Shown here in pieces: positions 26,394-34,395 of a DNA stretch of 64,000 bases. This stretch comes from Thalassospira indica (lineage in GTDB: Bacteria > Pseudomonadota > Alphaproteobacteria > Rhodospirillales > Thalassospiraceae): the NCBI RefSeq assembly GCF_003403095.1, contig NZ_CP031555.1, positions 310,001 to 374,000 on the forward strand, written 5' to 3'. Made by a program: the position numbers and the translations under genes. The notes under the pieces are model-generated. The model worked only from the letters and a program-made list of their open reading frames with translations. It ran no database searches and had not been told where the DNA came from. Numbering within the stretch: position 1 is the stretch's first letter; every line of letters starts with the position of its first letter.

Positions 26394-27470
26394 ATGAAAA
26401 AGATTCTTCTTGCTGGTAGCGCGATGGCCGCTTTCGGTTTCGCAGGTGCCGCACAGGCTTCCGAGCCGATCACTCTGTCGCTTGGTGGTTACATGGAGCA
26501 GTGGGCCGGTTTTGCTGATTCCGACACCGGTGAAGCGAAAAATGCCTTCCAGTCTGATTCCGAAGTTTACTTCGATGGCGAAACCATCCTTGATAACGGT
26601 ATCCAGGTTGGCGCGCACATCGAACTCGAAGCTGAAACTTCGACCGATCAGATCGACGAGCAGTTCCTCTATCTTAGCGGTGGCTTCGGTCGTTTTGAAA
26701 TCGGTAAAAACGACTCTGTTGCTGACTCCATGTCGATCACCGCTCCGGCTGTTGGCCCGGTTGGCGTGAACGATGGTGACATGACTGCATGGACCGACAG
26801 CGTTTCGCTGATCGATACTGTTCCTTCCTCTGGTGACCAGAACCGCGTAACCTATTTCACCCCGTCCTTCGGTGGATTCCAGGCTGGCGTTTCCTACGCT
26901 GACCAATCTACCACCAACGGTACGTTCGACGCGACCACTTCGACCACCGGCACTGTAACCAGCGTAGGTGGCTATAATGACGATTCTGCTGGCGACAGCA
27001 TGAACATCGTTTCCGCTGCTGTTGCATATAGCGGCGACTTCGACGGATTCAGCATCAGCGTTTCGGCTGAAGGTGAAAACCGCGGCGAAGGCAACTGGTA
27101 TGGCGTTGGTGCCAATGTTGGCTTCGGTGCGTTCACCGTTGGTTCTTCTTGGGGTCACATCGAAGATGACTACGGTATTTCCGAAGATGCGGCTTCTGAT
27201 CGCGGTGGTGACACCGATGCATTCGACTTCGGCGTCGCTTACGCAATGGATGCCGCTTCCATCTCCCTGTCCTATGCTTACCAGGATGATGGTCGTGATA
27301 CCGCAACCCTTGATCCGACTGAAACCCAGGCTATTGACCTTGGTCTCCGTTACGCTCTTGGTGCAGGCGTTTCCTGGCGTTCGTCCCTCTTCTGGGGTGA
27401 AGACGACGTTTCTGGTGGCGACAAAACCGATGCATACGGTGTTGTTACCGGTCTGCGTCTCGACTTCTAA
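26394..27470 (+). CDS. outer-membrane porin (general porin type), copy 1
   Basis: The 358-residue protein has a cleavable signal peptide (MKKILLAGSAMAAFGFAGAA, cut after AQA-S). A mature beta-barrel with many alternating Asp/Gly/Ser/aromatic strands ends in the terminal aromatic motif LRLDF needed for Bam recognition. Gram-negative porins of this group form trimeric channels for small hydrophilic solutes. The start has GAGGG upstream. It is paralogous to the next gene (about half the residues match by eye) and ends at its own terminator. Confidence 0.9.
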   Translation: MKKILLAGSAMAAFGFAGAAQASEPITLSLGGYMEQWAGFADSDTGEAKNAFQSDSEVYFDGETILDNGIQVGAHIELEAETSTDQIDEQFLYLSGGFGRFEIGKNDSVADSMSITAPAVGPVGVNDGDMTAWTDSVSLIDTVPSSGDQNRVTYFTPSFGGFQAGVSYADQSTTNGTFDATTSTTGTVTSVGGYNDDSAGDSMNIVSAAVAYSGDFDGFSISVSAEGENRGEGNWYGVGANVGFGAFTVGSSWGHIEDDYGISEDAASDRGGDTDAFDFGVAYAMDAASISLSYAYQDDGRDTATLDPTETQAIDLGLRYALGAGVSWRSSLFWGEDDVSGGDKTDAYGVVTGLRLDF

Positions 27471-27493
27471 TTCTTCGGAATTTGAAACAGGCG

Positions 27494-27523
27494 AAAGGGG
27501 TGGCTTTGGCCACCCCTTTTTTT
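27494..27523 (+). terminator. intrinsic terminator after porin 1
   Basis: AAAGGGGTGGC and GGCCACCCCTTT form a strong stem with a TTT loop, followed by a T run, 24 bp after the stop. Confidence 0.92.
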
Positions 27524-27860
27524 ATTGTTTGCATAATAAGCGCCTTTGATCGCCGGCAGTTTGAGTCCTGAACCTAGGCAGCTGATTGATTTTTGTCGCA
27601 AAGTCTCTTTTTTGTTTCTCTGCCGGACTAGGGGCAAGACTCATTAGCTCGATTGGGAATACAAGCAAGAGCGGCCCAGGGTTACGACCAGTGCAATATA
27701 CTACTTCTCCATAAAAGTGACTTCCGGTCATATAATGGCGATAGATATGTTTGCTCTGTGTGCAAATGGGTGGAGAACGCTGTGTAACGGCGTTATGGAA
27801 ACAAGTGTGGCAATTGTGCAACGCTGTGTGAAATAAATAACCATTGGTCATTTACTTTTG
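27524..27860. other. intergenic region between the porins, no gene recognised
   Basis: About 340 bp between the porin 1 terminator and the porin 2 promoter contain only short frames without recognisable motifs. The region is A/T richer than its surroundings. No further hairpin with a T run is visible. Confidence 0.5.
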
Positions 27861-27889
27861 TTGACCAGAGGTCATTACGCTGGCTTTAT
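27861..27889 (+). promoter_or_regulatory. candidate promoter of porin 2
   Basis: TTGACC (27861-27866) and CTTTAT (27884-27889) are 17 bp apart, as in porin 1. It predicts a leader of about 60 nt. The adjacent GGCTTTATCATTCCCG is shared with the porin 1 leader. Confidence 0.5.
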
Positions 27890-27958
27890 CATTCCCGTGA
27901 GATCGGCGGGATTATTCCTGATCCTGTCATCCCGAAACGTTTTTCTTCGAGGGTAATG

Positions 27959-29026
27959 ATGAAAAAGATTCTTTTTGCTTCCAGCGCGCTTGTCGCTGTT
28001 GCTGCTGCGGGTTCCGCACATGCTTCCGAGCCGATCCAGCTTTCGGTTGGCGGTTTCATGAACCAGTGGGTTGGTGTAGCGGACCAGGATGTTGGTGAGC
28101 GTAAAAATGCTTTCCAGTCCAACACTGAAATTCACTTCACCGGTGAAACCACCCTAGATAACGGTATCCAAGTTGGTGCTGTTGTCGAACTTGAAGGTGA
28201 AACTTCCTCTGACCAGATCGACGAACAGTACCTGTATATTAACGGTGGCTTCGGTCGTCTGGAACTCGGTAAAAACGACTCTGCAGCTGACTCCATGCAG
28301 CTTGCAGCTCCGGCTGTTGGCCCGGTCGGCGTCAACGATGGCGACTTGTCAATCTGGGTCGATTCTTACCTGATCGATACCAGTTCGCGTGCAGGTGACC
28401 AGAACCGTGCAACTTACTATACCCCGAGCATCGGTGGTTTCCGTGCTGGTGTATCCTTTGCGGATGACAGTGGTCGCAATGGTTCGTTCGACACCGATGT
28501 ATCGGGCAGTTCGATCGGCGGGTACCATGACGACACCGCTGGTGATGGCGACAACATCGCTTCTGTCGGTCTTGAATATTCCGGCGACTTCAACGGTGTA
28601 TCGCTCGGCGTTTCTGCAATGGGTGAAAACTGGGCCGAAGGTAACCTTTATGGCGGTGGTGTGAATGTTGGTATTGCCAACTTCACCATCGGTGGTTCCT
28701 ACTCGCACACCGAAGACGACTATGGTCGTAACGAACGTCAGTCCGCACGTGTAAGCGACACCGACCAGTTCGATCTTGGTGTATCCTACGCAATGGATGC
28801 AGCAGCTGTGTCCCTGACCTATGGTTATGCTGACTATGGCGATGGCAGCACCTCAGGCGGCCGTACCGGTGCAGGTGAACTGAACCAGGTTGATCTTGGC
28901 CTGTCTTACACCCTTGGTGCAGGCATTGCATGGAGATCGTCTGTCTTCTGGTTCGACAACGAAGTCGAAGGTGCAGAAGACAACGACGGTTATGGTGCCG
29001 TTACAGGTATTGCGCTGACCTTCTAA
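27959..29026 (+). CDS. outer-membrane porin (general porin type), copy 2
   Basis: The 355-residue paralogue of the preceding porin has a signal peptide ending AHA-S, the conserved N-terminal strand SVGGFMNQWVGVAD, the shared segments QIDEQYLYINGGFGRLELGK and APAVGPVGVNDGD, and a terminal ALTF. Surface loops are more divergent than the strands. Two ATG codons (27956, 27959) are possible; the second sits better behind GAGGG. Own promoter and terminator suggest independent control, perhaps alternative channels for different conditions. Confidence 0.9.
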   Translation: MKKILFASSALVAVAAAGSAHASEPIQLSVGGFMNQWVGVADQDVGERKNAFQSNTEIHFTGETTLDNGIQVGAVVELEGETSSDQIDEQYLYINGGFGRLELGKNDSAADSMQLAAPAVGPVGVNDGDLSIWVDSYLIDTSSRAGDQNRATYYTPSIGGFRAGVSFADDSGRNGSFDTDVSGSSIGGYHDDTAGDGDNIASVGLEYSGDFNGVSLGVSAMGENWAEGNLYGGGVNVGIANFTIGGSYSHTEDDYGRNERQSARVSDTDQFDLGVSYAMDAAAVSLTYGYADYGDGSTSGGRTGAGELNQVDLGLSYTLGAGIAWRSSVFWFDNEVEGAEDNDGYGAVTGIALTF

Positions 29027-29051
29027 TTCTTCGGAATTATTCAAGGCTTTG

Positions 29052-29081
29052 AAAGGGTGGCTTTGGCCACCCTTTCTTTTT
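29052..29081 (+). terminator. intrinsic terminator after porin 2
   Basis: AAAGGGTGGC and GGCCACCCTTT pair around a TTT loop, followed by CTTTTT. It is almost the same hairpin as after porin 1, consistent with gene duplication. Confidence 0.9.
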
Positions 29082-29113
29082 GCCTGATTGTCGAGCCGAT
29101 TTATTCAGTCGGA

Positions 29114-30334
29114 TCAGGCTTGGGCAAGGTCCTGGGATATCACGTCACATATCGCTGGAATGTCCGATTCCAACTTGGCAACGCAAGGCACTGGCTTGGT
29201 TGTGACCAATGCACGGGCCAGTTCGGGGTCACTTTTTTCCGGTGTGTCTGGCAGTGCGCTGATCGGCAGACCAAGACTACCCATACAGCCGATCTTACCA
29301 TCAGGTGTTGCGCGCAGTTTTGCCAGCCCGCAGGGGGCACTGCAATACGGTCCCGTGAAATCACTTTGCCAGGCGCGTAAATTCGCATGTCGGCCCTGCA
29401 GCGTTTTGGCGTCTGCGGAACTGTAAATGCCAATTCCCGGCGTCTGGAACAGTTTGGAAATATGGGCGGGCCCGCTGTCGGCAACGACGAGGTAATCCTG
29501 CTCCCCGACAAATTTGACCAGATCGCCTATCGTCTTGAAGCCATCGACAACCCGAATGCTGTCGCCCGCAAGCGGACCGAGGGCGGCCTTGTAGGCTTTC
29601 ATCACGCCCTGATAGGCATTCAGCACGAGGGTGACGTCGCAATCTCGGTTGGTCAGCATCTTTGTGACTTCACTGACCAGTTTGGGGGGCAAGGTTCGTA
29701 ACGGTGAGGATGCCATTGGGACAATCCCGACTTTAAGTCGTGTTCCCTTTGGTAGCTGTCGCTTCTCAAGTGGGAGCGGAGGGATGCCAAAGGCCTCACA
29801 GAGCGCCTCTTCCGGATTGACGGGCATAGTGGCGATATCACGCCAGCCTTCCATTTCACTGAGATCAATCACGTGATCGAAGCGTTTGAGCTGGGTGGAT
29901 GAGATAAACAACTGGAAAATCTCGATATCAGGTATCAGTGCAAAGATATCCGATGCGCTGCCACTGTTGAGCACCCCGATGCGGATATCGCCAAACCGTT
30001 GTTTGAGCGCCCGGAAAAACAGCGCCATGCCAACACAATCGCCCAGCGCATCATCCGGGATCAGAAACAGAACCGATTTGTTTGAAAAATCCTGTTCCGA
30101 CCAGTCTTCACGTGGCACGACCTGAAACCGGTAACTGTCCGACTTGATCTTGACGCCCGGTGCGGTTGCCAGAATTTGACGGCGCAGCAGGGATGTCGCC
30201 CGCGTGAAATAGATCGGGCTGTTATCCGACGTCTGGGAAAGGTTTGCGCTGACGTTTGGCAGGCCAAACTGAAAAGGCTGTTTGGAGGCAAAACGGGTAA
30301 AAGTCTTGCGTGATGGGTGTGGGGCCCGGGGCAT
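29114..30334 (-). CDS. glycosyltransferase family 9-like (heptosyltransferase-related)
   Basis: The 406-residue cytoplasmic protein resembles ADP-heptose:LPS heptosyltransferases. It has a Rossmann N-terminal half with LFLIPDDALGDCVGM and a C-terminal donor domain with YLVVADSGPAHISKLF, the family's conserved SGPAH motif. Later cysteines (YCSAPCGL) resemble those seen in some GT9 members. A long N-terminal extension precedes the domain, so the true start may be further in. It is the first of three genes running to the ThiE-like protein. The acceptor is unknown. Confidence 0.72.
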   Translation of the reverse strand: MPRAPHPSRKTFTRFASKQPFQFGLPNVSANLSQTSDNSPIYFTRATSLLRRQILATAPGVKIKSDSYRFQVVPREDWSEQDFSNKSVLFLIPDDALGDCVGMALFFRALKQRFGDIRIGVLNSGSASDIFALIPDIEIFQLFISSTQLKRFDHVIDLSEMEGWRDIATMPVNPEEALCEAFGIPPLPLEKRQLPKGTRLKVGIVPMASSPLRTLPPKLVSEVTKMLTNRDCDVTLVLNAYQGVMKAYKAALGPLAGDSIRVVDGFKTIGDLVKFVGEQDYLVVADSGPAHISKLFQTPGIGIYSSADAKTLQGRHANLRAWQSDFTGPYCSAPCGLAKLRATPDGKIGCMGSLGLPISALPDTPEKSDPELARALVTTKPVPCVAKLESDIPAICDVISQDLAQA

Positions 30335-30352
30335 TGTGCGGGAGAACTCCGG

Positions 30353-31003
30353 TCAAGTGGATGGCGTGTGACTGGCACCAGAAAACCCGATCCCGGCGAT
30401 GGAGGCAAGTACGGAAGTCCGCAGTTTTCCGATTGTTTGCGCGGTGATCCCACCCAACCCAATCGGCGTGATGCCGAGCATGTGACACATCCTTGAAATT
30501 TGGCGGATATCTGAAAGTGACATCGGATTTGCGCCCGGATGACTTTGGGTCGGGAAAATCGGGGATATCAGGACACCAACGGGGCGAATATGCTTCGGAA
30601 GCAGGGCGAGTTGACGGAGTGTTTGCGCGGAGTGACAGGCAGAGGTTCGCAGGAAATCCTGCGGGATTTGGCGATAAATACCCGGATCGGTAAGTGCACG
30701 GTATTCCGGGAAATGCATCCCGTCGGCATCAAGCCTCAGTGCCAACGCGACGTCATTGGCGACCAGAAAGGGGATGGCCTTTGCACGGCAGATCGTGCGC
30801 AAGCGTGCACCAAGTTTTGCCCGTTTGGGATGATCGTAATGACGAAAAATGACCATGCTGTCGCGGGGCAGGGCGCGGATGGCGGGTTCCGGATCTGGCA
30901 GTCTTTGATCATCGGTCATCAGGATAATCGGTGGAATCGGGCAGTTCGGGCCACCATTGCGCAGATTGAGCCTGCGTGCCTGCTTTAACAGGGCCTTATC
31001 CAT
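30353..31003 (-). CDS. thiamine phosphate synthase-family protein (ThiE-like)
   Basis: The 216-residue protein has the TIM-barrel of ThiE/TenI. DADGMHFPE stands where ThiE has GADGVHLGQxD, SPIFPTQSHPG stands where it has the GPxFxTxTK loop, and a late LGGIT phosphate-binding segment is present. The Gln-Asp of the first motif and the Lys of the second are not kept, so canonical synthase activity is doubtful; it may be a TenI-like or other divergent member. The start at 31003 (MDKALLKQARR) is chosen over 31084. It shares a divergent region with yggS. Confidence 0.7.
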   Translation of the reverse strand: MDKALLKQARRLNLRNGGPNCPIPPIILMTDDQRLPDPEPAIRALPRDSMVIFRHYDHPKRAKLGARLRTICRAKAIPFLVANDVALALRLDADGMHFPEYRALTDPGIYRQIPQDFLRTSACHSAQTLRQLALLPKHIRPVGVLISPIFPTQSHPGANPMSLSDIRQISRMCHMLGITPIGLGGITAQTIGKLRTSVLASIAGIGFSGASHTPST

Positions 31004-31072
31004 TGATACACTCCCGACTTGGCAGCTATACCTGCCGTTCCTGAATGCGTTACCGATGAAGGACCACCCTCC

Positions 31073-31768
31073 ATGAGCAGTCATGATCTGTCATCTGACA
31101 AAACCGATGTTGCCGCCAAGCTTGCCGAAATCCAGAGCAATATCAATACGGCATGCGAATCCGCCGATCGCGATCCGGGTGATGTGACGCTGGTTTGTGT
31201 TAGCAAGAACCACGATGCCGATCATGTGCGTAAGGCGCTTGTGGATGGCAGGCGGGTGTTTGGTGAAAACCGTGTGCAGGAGGCTGCGGGAAAATGGCCT
31301 GGATTGCGCGCCGAGTTTCCCGATATCGAGCTGCATCTGATCGGGCCGCTTCAGACCAACAAACTCAAGGATGCGGTCGCGCTGTTTGATGTGATCGAAA
31401 CGGTGGATCGCCCGAAGCTTGCCAATGCGCTGGCCAAGCATCGAGATAAAACCGGCACCTGCCCGGATCTGTTTATTCAGATCAATACCGGCGAGGAAGA
31501 GCAAAAGGCCGGGATCGCGCCAAAGGATGCCGATGATTTTATTACGATGTGCCGCGAAGAGCTTAAATTGCCGGTCATTGGCCTGATGTGTATCCCCCCG
31601 GTCGATGAGGAACCGGCCCCGCATTTCACCCTGCTGGGCAAGATCGCCGATCGTCATGGTCTGAAAATAAAAAGCATGGGGATGAGCGGTGATTACGAGG
31701 CCGCAATCCGGTTTGGTGCGACCCATGTGCGGGTTGGGACAGCTATTTTTGGGTCCCGAGGCTATTGA
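31073..31768 (+). CDS. yggS: PLP homeostasis protein, YggS/PROSC family
   Basis: This protein binds pyridoxal 5'-phosphate and keeps the vitamin B6 pool balanced; it is not an enzyme in known cases. The 231-residue protein shows VCVSKNHD with the PLP lysine, FGENRVQEA, HLIGPLQTNK and the C-terminal GMSGDYEAAIRFGATHVRVG. The ATG at 31073 is chosen over 31019, which adds a non-conserved leader. It is separated from the minus-strand response regulator by about 230 bp containing a terminator. Confidence 0.94.
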   Translation: MSSHDLSSDKTDVAAKLAEIQSNINTACESADRDPGDVTLVCVSKNHDADHVRKALVDGRRVFGENRVQEAAGKWPGLRAEFPDIELHLIGPLQTNKLKDAVALFDVIETVDRPKLANALAKHRDKTGTCPDLFIQINTGEEEQKAGIAPKDADDFITMCREELKLPVIGLMCIPPVDEEPAPHFTLLGKIADRHGLKIKSMGMSGDYEAAIRFGATHVRVGTAIFGSRGY

Positions 31769-31862
31769 TCATGTAAAAATGGCCGATATTTCGGTGTTAA
31801 ATCCGATTTTGGGGCCAAAAAACTGCAAAATGGGCTCAGTTTGAGGTTCGATTCACGTCTTT

Positions 31863-31900
31863 GGCGCGTGTTTACGTGAAACGCGCCTTCCTGTGGATAA
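31863..31900. promoter_or_regulatory. isolated DnaA box beside a parS-like palindrome
   Basis: The sequence GGCGCGTGTTTACGTGAAACGCGCC (31863-31887) is nearly palindromic and resembles a parS core lacking one base. A perfect DnaA box (TTATCCACA on the minus strand) follows at 31892-31900. It lies in the intergenic space beyond yggS, far from the main origin. Function is unknown. Confidence 0.45.
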
Positions 31901-31941
31901 TCAGCATAAGGACATAGACGCGCGCCAAGCCAATCTGTGAC

Positions 31942-31975
31942 AAAAAAATCCCGCATCAGCGGGATTTTCTTTTTG
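31942..31975. terminator. bidirectional intrinsic terminator
   Basis: AAAATCCCGC and GCGGGATTTT form a 10-bp stem around ATCA, with A/T runs on both sides. It serves the response regulator gene on the minus strand and could also end yggS transcription on the plus strand. Confidence 0.8.
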
Positions 31976-31998
31976 CAGGCGATAAAATCAGTGTCTGA

Positions 31999-32688
31999 TC
32001 AGGGAATTAGCTTGTAACCGCCCGGTTCGGTAATCAGGATCGCCGCGTTTGACGGATCCTTTTCGATTTTCTGACGCAGGCGATACACGTGGGTTTCAAG
32101 CGTATGGGTGGTCACGCCGGCGTTATAGCCCCAGACTTCGTCCAGCAATGTTTCACGGCTGACCGGTTTGTCGCCCGCCCGGAACAGGAATTTCAGGATC
32201 GAGGTTTCCTTTTCCGTCAGGCGGACTTTTTTCTCGGTCGCGGTTTCGATCAGGATCTTGGCACTGGGCTGGAAGCTGTATGGGCCGATGACAAAGACGG
32301 CATCTTCGCTTTGTTCATGCTGGCGGATATGCGCACGAATGCGGGCCAAAAGCACATTAAGGCGAAACGGCTTGGTGACATAGTCATTGGCGCCCGATTC
32401 CAGGCCCAGAATGGTGTCAGAGTCACTATTGGCGCCGGTGAGCATGATGATCGGCGATTTGACATTGGCGCGCCGCATCAGTTTGCAGACATCGCGGCCA
32501 TCCATATCCGGCAGGCCAACATCAAGCAGGATCACATCAAAGTAGGAATCCTTGGCAAGATCGAGTGCTTCCTTGCCACTGTTGGCGACCACGCATTCGA
32601 AATCTTCATGAAGTCTGAGCTGTTCCGTCAAAGACTGGCTGAGCGCTGCATCGTCCTCAACCACCAGAACCTGTTTACCTGTCGACAT
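31999..32688 (-). CDS. OmpR/PhoB-family response regulator, orphan
   Basis: The 229-residue protein has a receiver domain with VVEDDAAL (acidic pocket), LLDVGLPDMDG with the phosphoacceptor Asp about residue 56, and the conserved Lys in VTKPF. A winged-helix DNA-binding domain follows with VSRETLLDEVWGY and THTLETHVYRLRQKIE. No histidine kinase gene is adjacent. It is separated from ribA by 400 bp and transcribed away from it. Confidence 0.93.
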   Translation of the reverse strand: MSTGKQVLVVEDDAALSQSLTEQLRLHEDFECVVANSGKEALDLAKDSYFDVILLDVGLPDMDGRDVCKLMRRANVKSPIIMLTGANSDSDTILGLESGANDYVTKPFRLNVLLARIRAHIRQHEQSEDAVFVIGPYSFQPSAKILIETATEKKVRLTEKETSILKFLFRAGDKPVSRETLLDEVWGYNAGVTTHTLETHVYRLRQKIEKDPSNAAILITEPGGYKLIP

Positions 32689-33088
32689 TCACCATCCCTT
32701 GCTGCTTGTCAGATCCGCACACGTGATGGGGATCTTTGCCTGATCTTGATTTTACTGGCCTGTTTTTGTGGCGCTTTCGACGCCGGAGCGCCATATATGC
32801 ATGAAGTATCGCAAAGCTGCCTCATAGGATCAGTGTCTTAAGTTCTATTTTCAAGAACAAACTGTTTTCGCTTTGGTCCTTTAACTCCCGGCCCAACCGG
32901 ATTAGGTAGTAGGGGCGATTTGTCCGCCAAGTCGTGTCGTAAAATCTTGAAAGATGTGCTTCTTCCTGCGATTTTGCGCATCACCGACCAAGCAGGTTCG
33001 CATCGCCTGATGCGCTTATATGAATTAAACCGGGTCTTTATCCAGCCCCATAGCCACCGGATCGCGATGTTGTGATCACAAAGACAAG
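32689..33088. other. 400-bp intergenic region, no gene recognised
   Basis: This is the divergent space between the response regulator (minus) and ribA (plus). I looked for an FMN riboswitch before ribA and saw none. Only unsupported short frames occur. It presumably contains two promoters. Confidence 0.5.
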
Positions 33089-34252
33089 ATGCCGATGACC
33101 CAAAGCTCTGCCGTGACGGCCCAAAATGACAGCAATCTGATCCCGGCAACCGATCTGGTAACGGTTTCCCGCGCCGTGGCAGATTTGCGCCGTGGCGAGA
33201 TCGTCCTGGTTCAGGGGCATGACAATGGCGAAGCCCACAATGTCGCGGTGATTGCCGCCGAACCGCTGTCACAACATGGTCTGCAACGTCTGTGTGACAT
33301 CGCCGGCAGTGACACCGCACCGGCAATCGTCCTGCCGCGCGTGCGGGCCAAATCTCTTGGTCAGACGGCCAAGGATGACCCGTTCGTGGCCTTTGTCAGC
33401 GACGGCCAATCTGATGTGGATGCGAACCGTCTGGGTGAAATCGCCAATCCGTTGCTTGATCTTGATGCGTTGCCCGCGGGCGAGTGGCGACCGATCAGCA
33501 TGGCGGAAAATGCCGCCATTCGTTTGGCAAAGCTTGCGCGGTTATTGCCCGCGGTTGTGACGGTGCCGGTCAGTGCCGATCAGCTTGAAACCCTTGCCCG
33601 CGCCCAGAACCTGTTGGTTTTGCAGTCCGAAAGCATCAATGGCTATGAAAATGCCTCGGCCGCATCCCTTCGCCAGGTCAGCGAAGCCCGCGTACCGCTT
33701 GAAGATGCCGAAAACGTCACCGTGATTGCGTTTCGCCCGGAAGATGGCGGGCAGGAACATCTCGCCATCGTTATTGACGAACCGGCCAAGGACAAACCGG
33801 TTCTGATCCGGCTACATTCGGAATGCTTTACCGGCGATCTGATCGGGTCGCTGCGCTGTGACTGCGGACCGCAGCTGCGCGGTGCCATTTCGGAAATTGC
33901 CAAAAGCGGGCAGGGCGGCATTGTGCTGTATCTGCGTCAGGAAGGGCGCGGCATCGGGCTTGTGAACAAGCTGCGCGCCTATGCCCTGCAGGATCGCGGG
34001 TTTGATACCCTTGATGCCAACGAGGAACTTGGCTTTGACGCCGATGAGCGCGTTTATCGCCCGGCGGCCGAAATGCTGCGTCAGATGGGCTTTGAAAGTG
34101 TGCGGTTGTTGACCAATAACCCCGAAAAGCTGACCGGGCTTGAAAGCTGGGGTGTCACGGTTTCCGAGCGTGTCCCGCATAAATTCCCGTCCAATGGTCA
34201 TAACGAGTTTTATCTGCAGACCAAAAAGGACCGGGCAGGCCACCTGTTTTAA
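33089..34252 (+). CDS. ribA: GTP cyclohydrolase II with a degenerate DHBP synthase-like N-terminal domain
   Basis: GTP cyclohydrolase II opens GTP to start riboflavin synthesis. The C-terminal half has the zinc ligands C246, C257 and C259 in SECFTGDLIGSLRCDC and the QEGRGIGLVNKLRAYALQD catalytic segment. The N-terminal 190 residues align in outline with 3,4-DHBP synthase (RAVADLRRGEIVLV), but the acidic catalytic EDREnEGD stretch is replaced by QGHDNGEAHN. Therefore RibB activity is unlikely and a separate ribB should exist. The 387-residue length fits alphaproteobacterial RibA-type proteins. Confidence 0.9.
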   Translation: MPMTQSSAVTAQNDSNLIPATDLVTVSRAVADLRRGEIVLVQGHDNGEAHNVAVIAAEPLSQHGLQRLCDIAGSDTAPAIVLPRVRAKSLGQTAKDDPFVAFVSDGQSDVDANRLGEIANPLLDLDALPAGEWRPISMAENAAIRLAKLARLLPAVVTVPVSADQLETLARAQNLLVLQSESINGYENASAASLRQVSEARVPLEDAENVTVIAFRPEDGGQEHLAIVIDEPAKDKPVLIRLHSECFTGDLIGSLRCDCGPQLRGAISEIAKSGQGGIVLYLRQEGRGIGLVNKLRAYALQDRGFDTLDANEELGFDADERVYRPAAEMLRQMGFESVRLLTNNPEKLTGLESWGVTVSERVPHKFPSNGHNEFYLQTKKDRAGHLF

Positions 34253-34353
34253 ATGTGCCGATGCTACCCGGCAGAAGATTCCGACAGGCAAGTCTGGCGA
34301 AATTCTTTCCCAAGAAAATCACGATAATTCAAAGCGTTAGCGCGCGTTAAAAC

Positions 34354-34369
34354 TGGCACTCCTTTTGCA
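34354..34369 (+). promoter_or_regulatory. sigma-54 (RpoN) promoter of the NPLQHIP-motif gene
   Basis: TGGCAC (34354-34359), five bases, then TTGCA (34365-34369) matches the -24/-12 consensus exactly, with GG and GC ten bases apart. The predicted start near 34380 leaves a short leader containing the ribosome-binding site AGGAGG at 34384-34389 and the ATG at 34396. Confidence 0.75.
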
Positions 34370-34395
34370 AAACTATTGGCAAGAGGAGGACAGAC

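Noticed and set aside
32142..32160. TGTTTCACGG as a further parS site
   Set aside because: Only the left half of parS matches. It encodes VSRET in the winged-helix domain of the regulator, a conserved protein motif there.
32689..33088. FMN riboswitch upstream of ribA
   Set aside because: The conserved RFN-element sequences (such as AGGGCGG and its partners) are not present in the 400-bp region.
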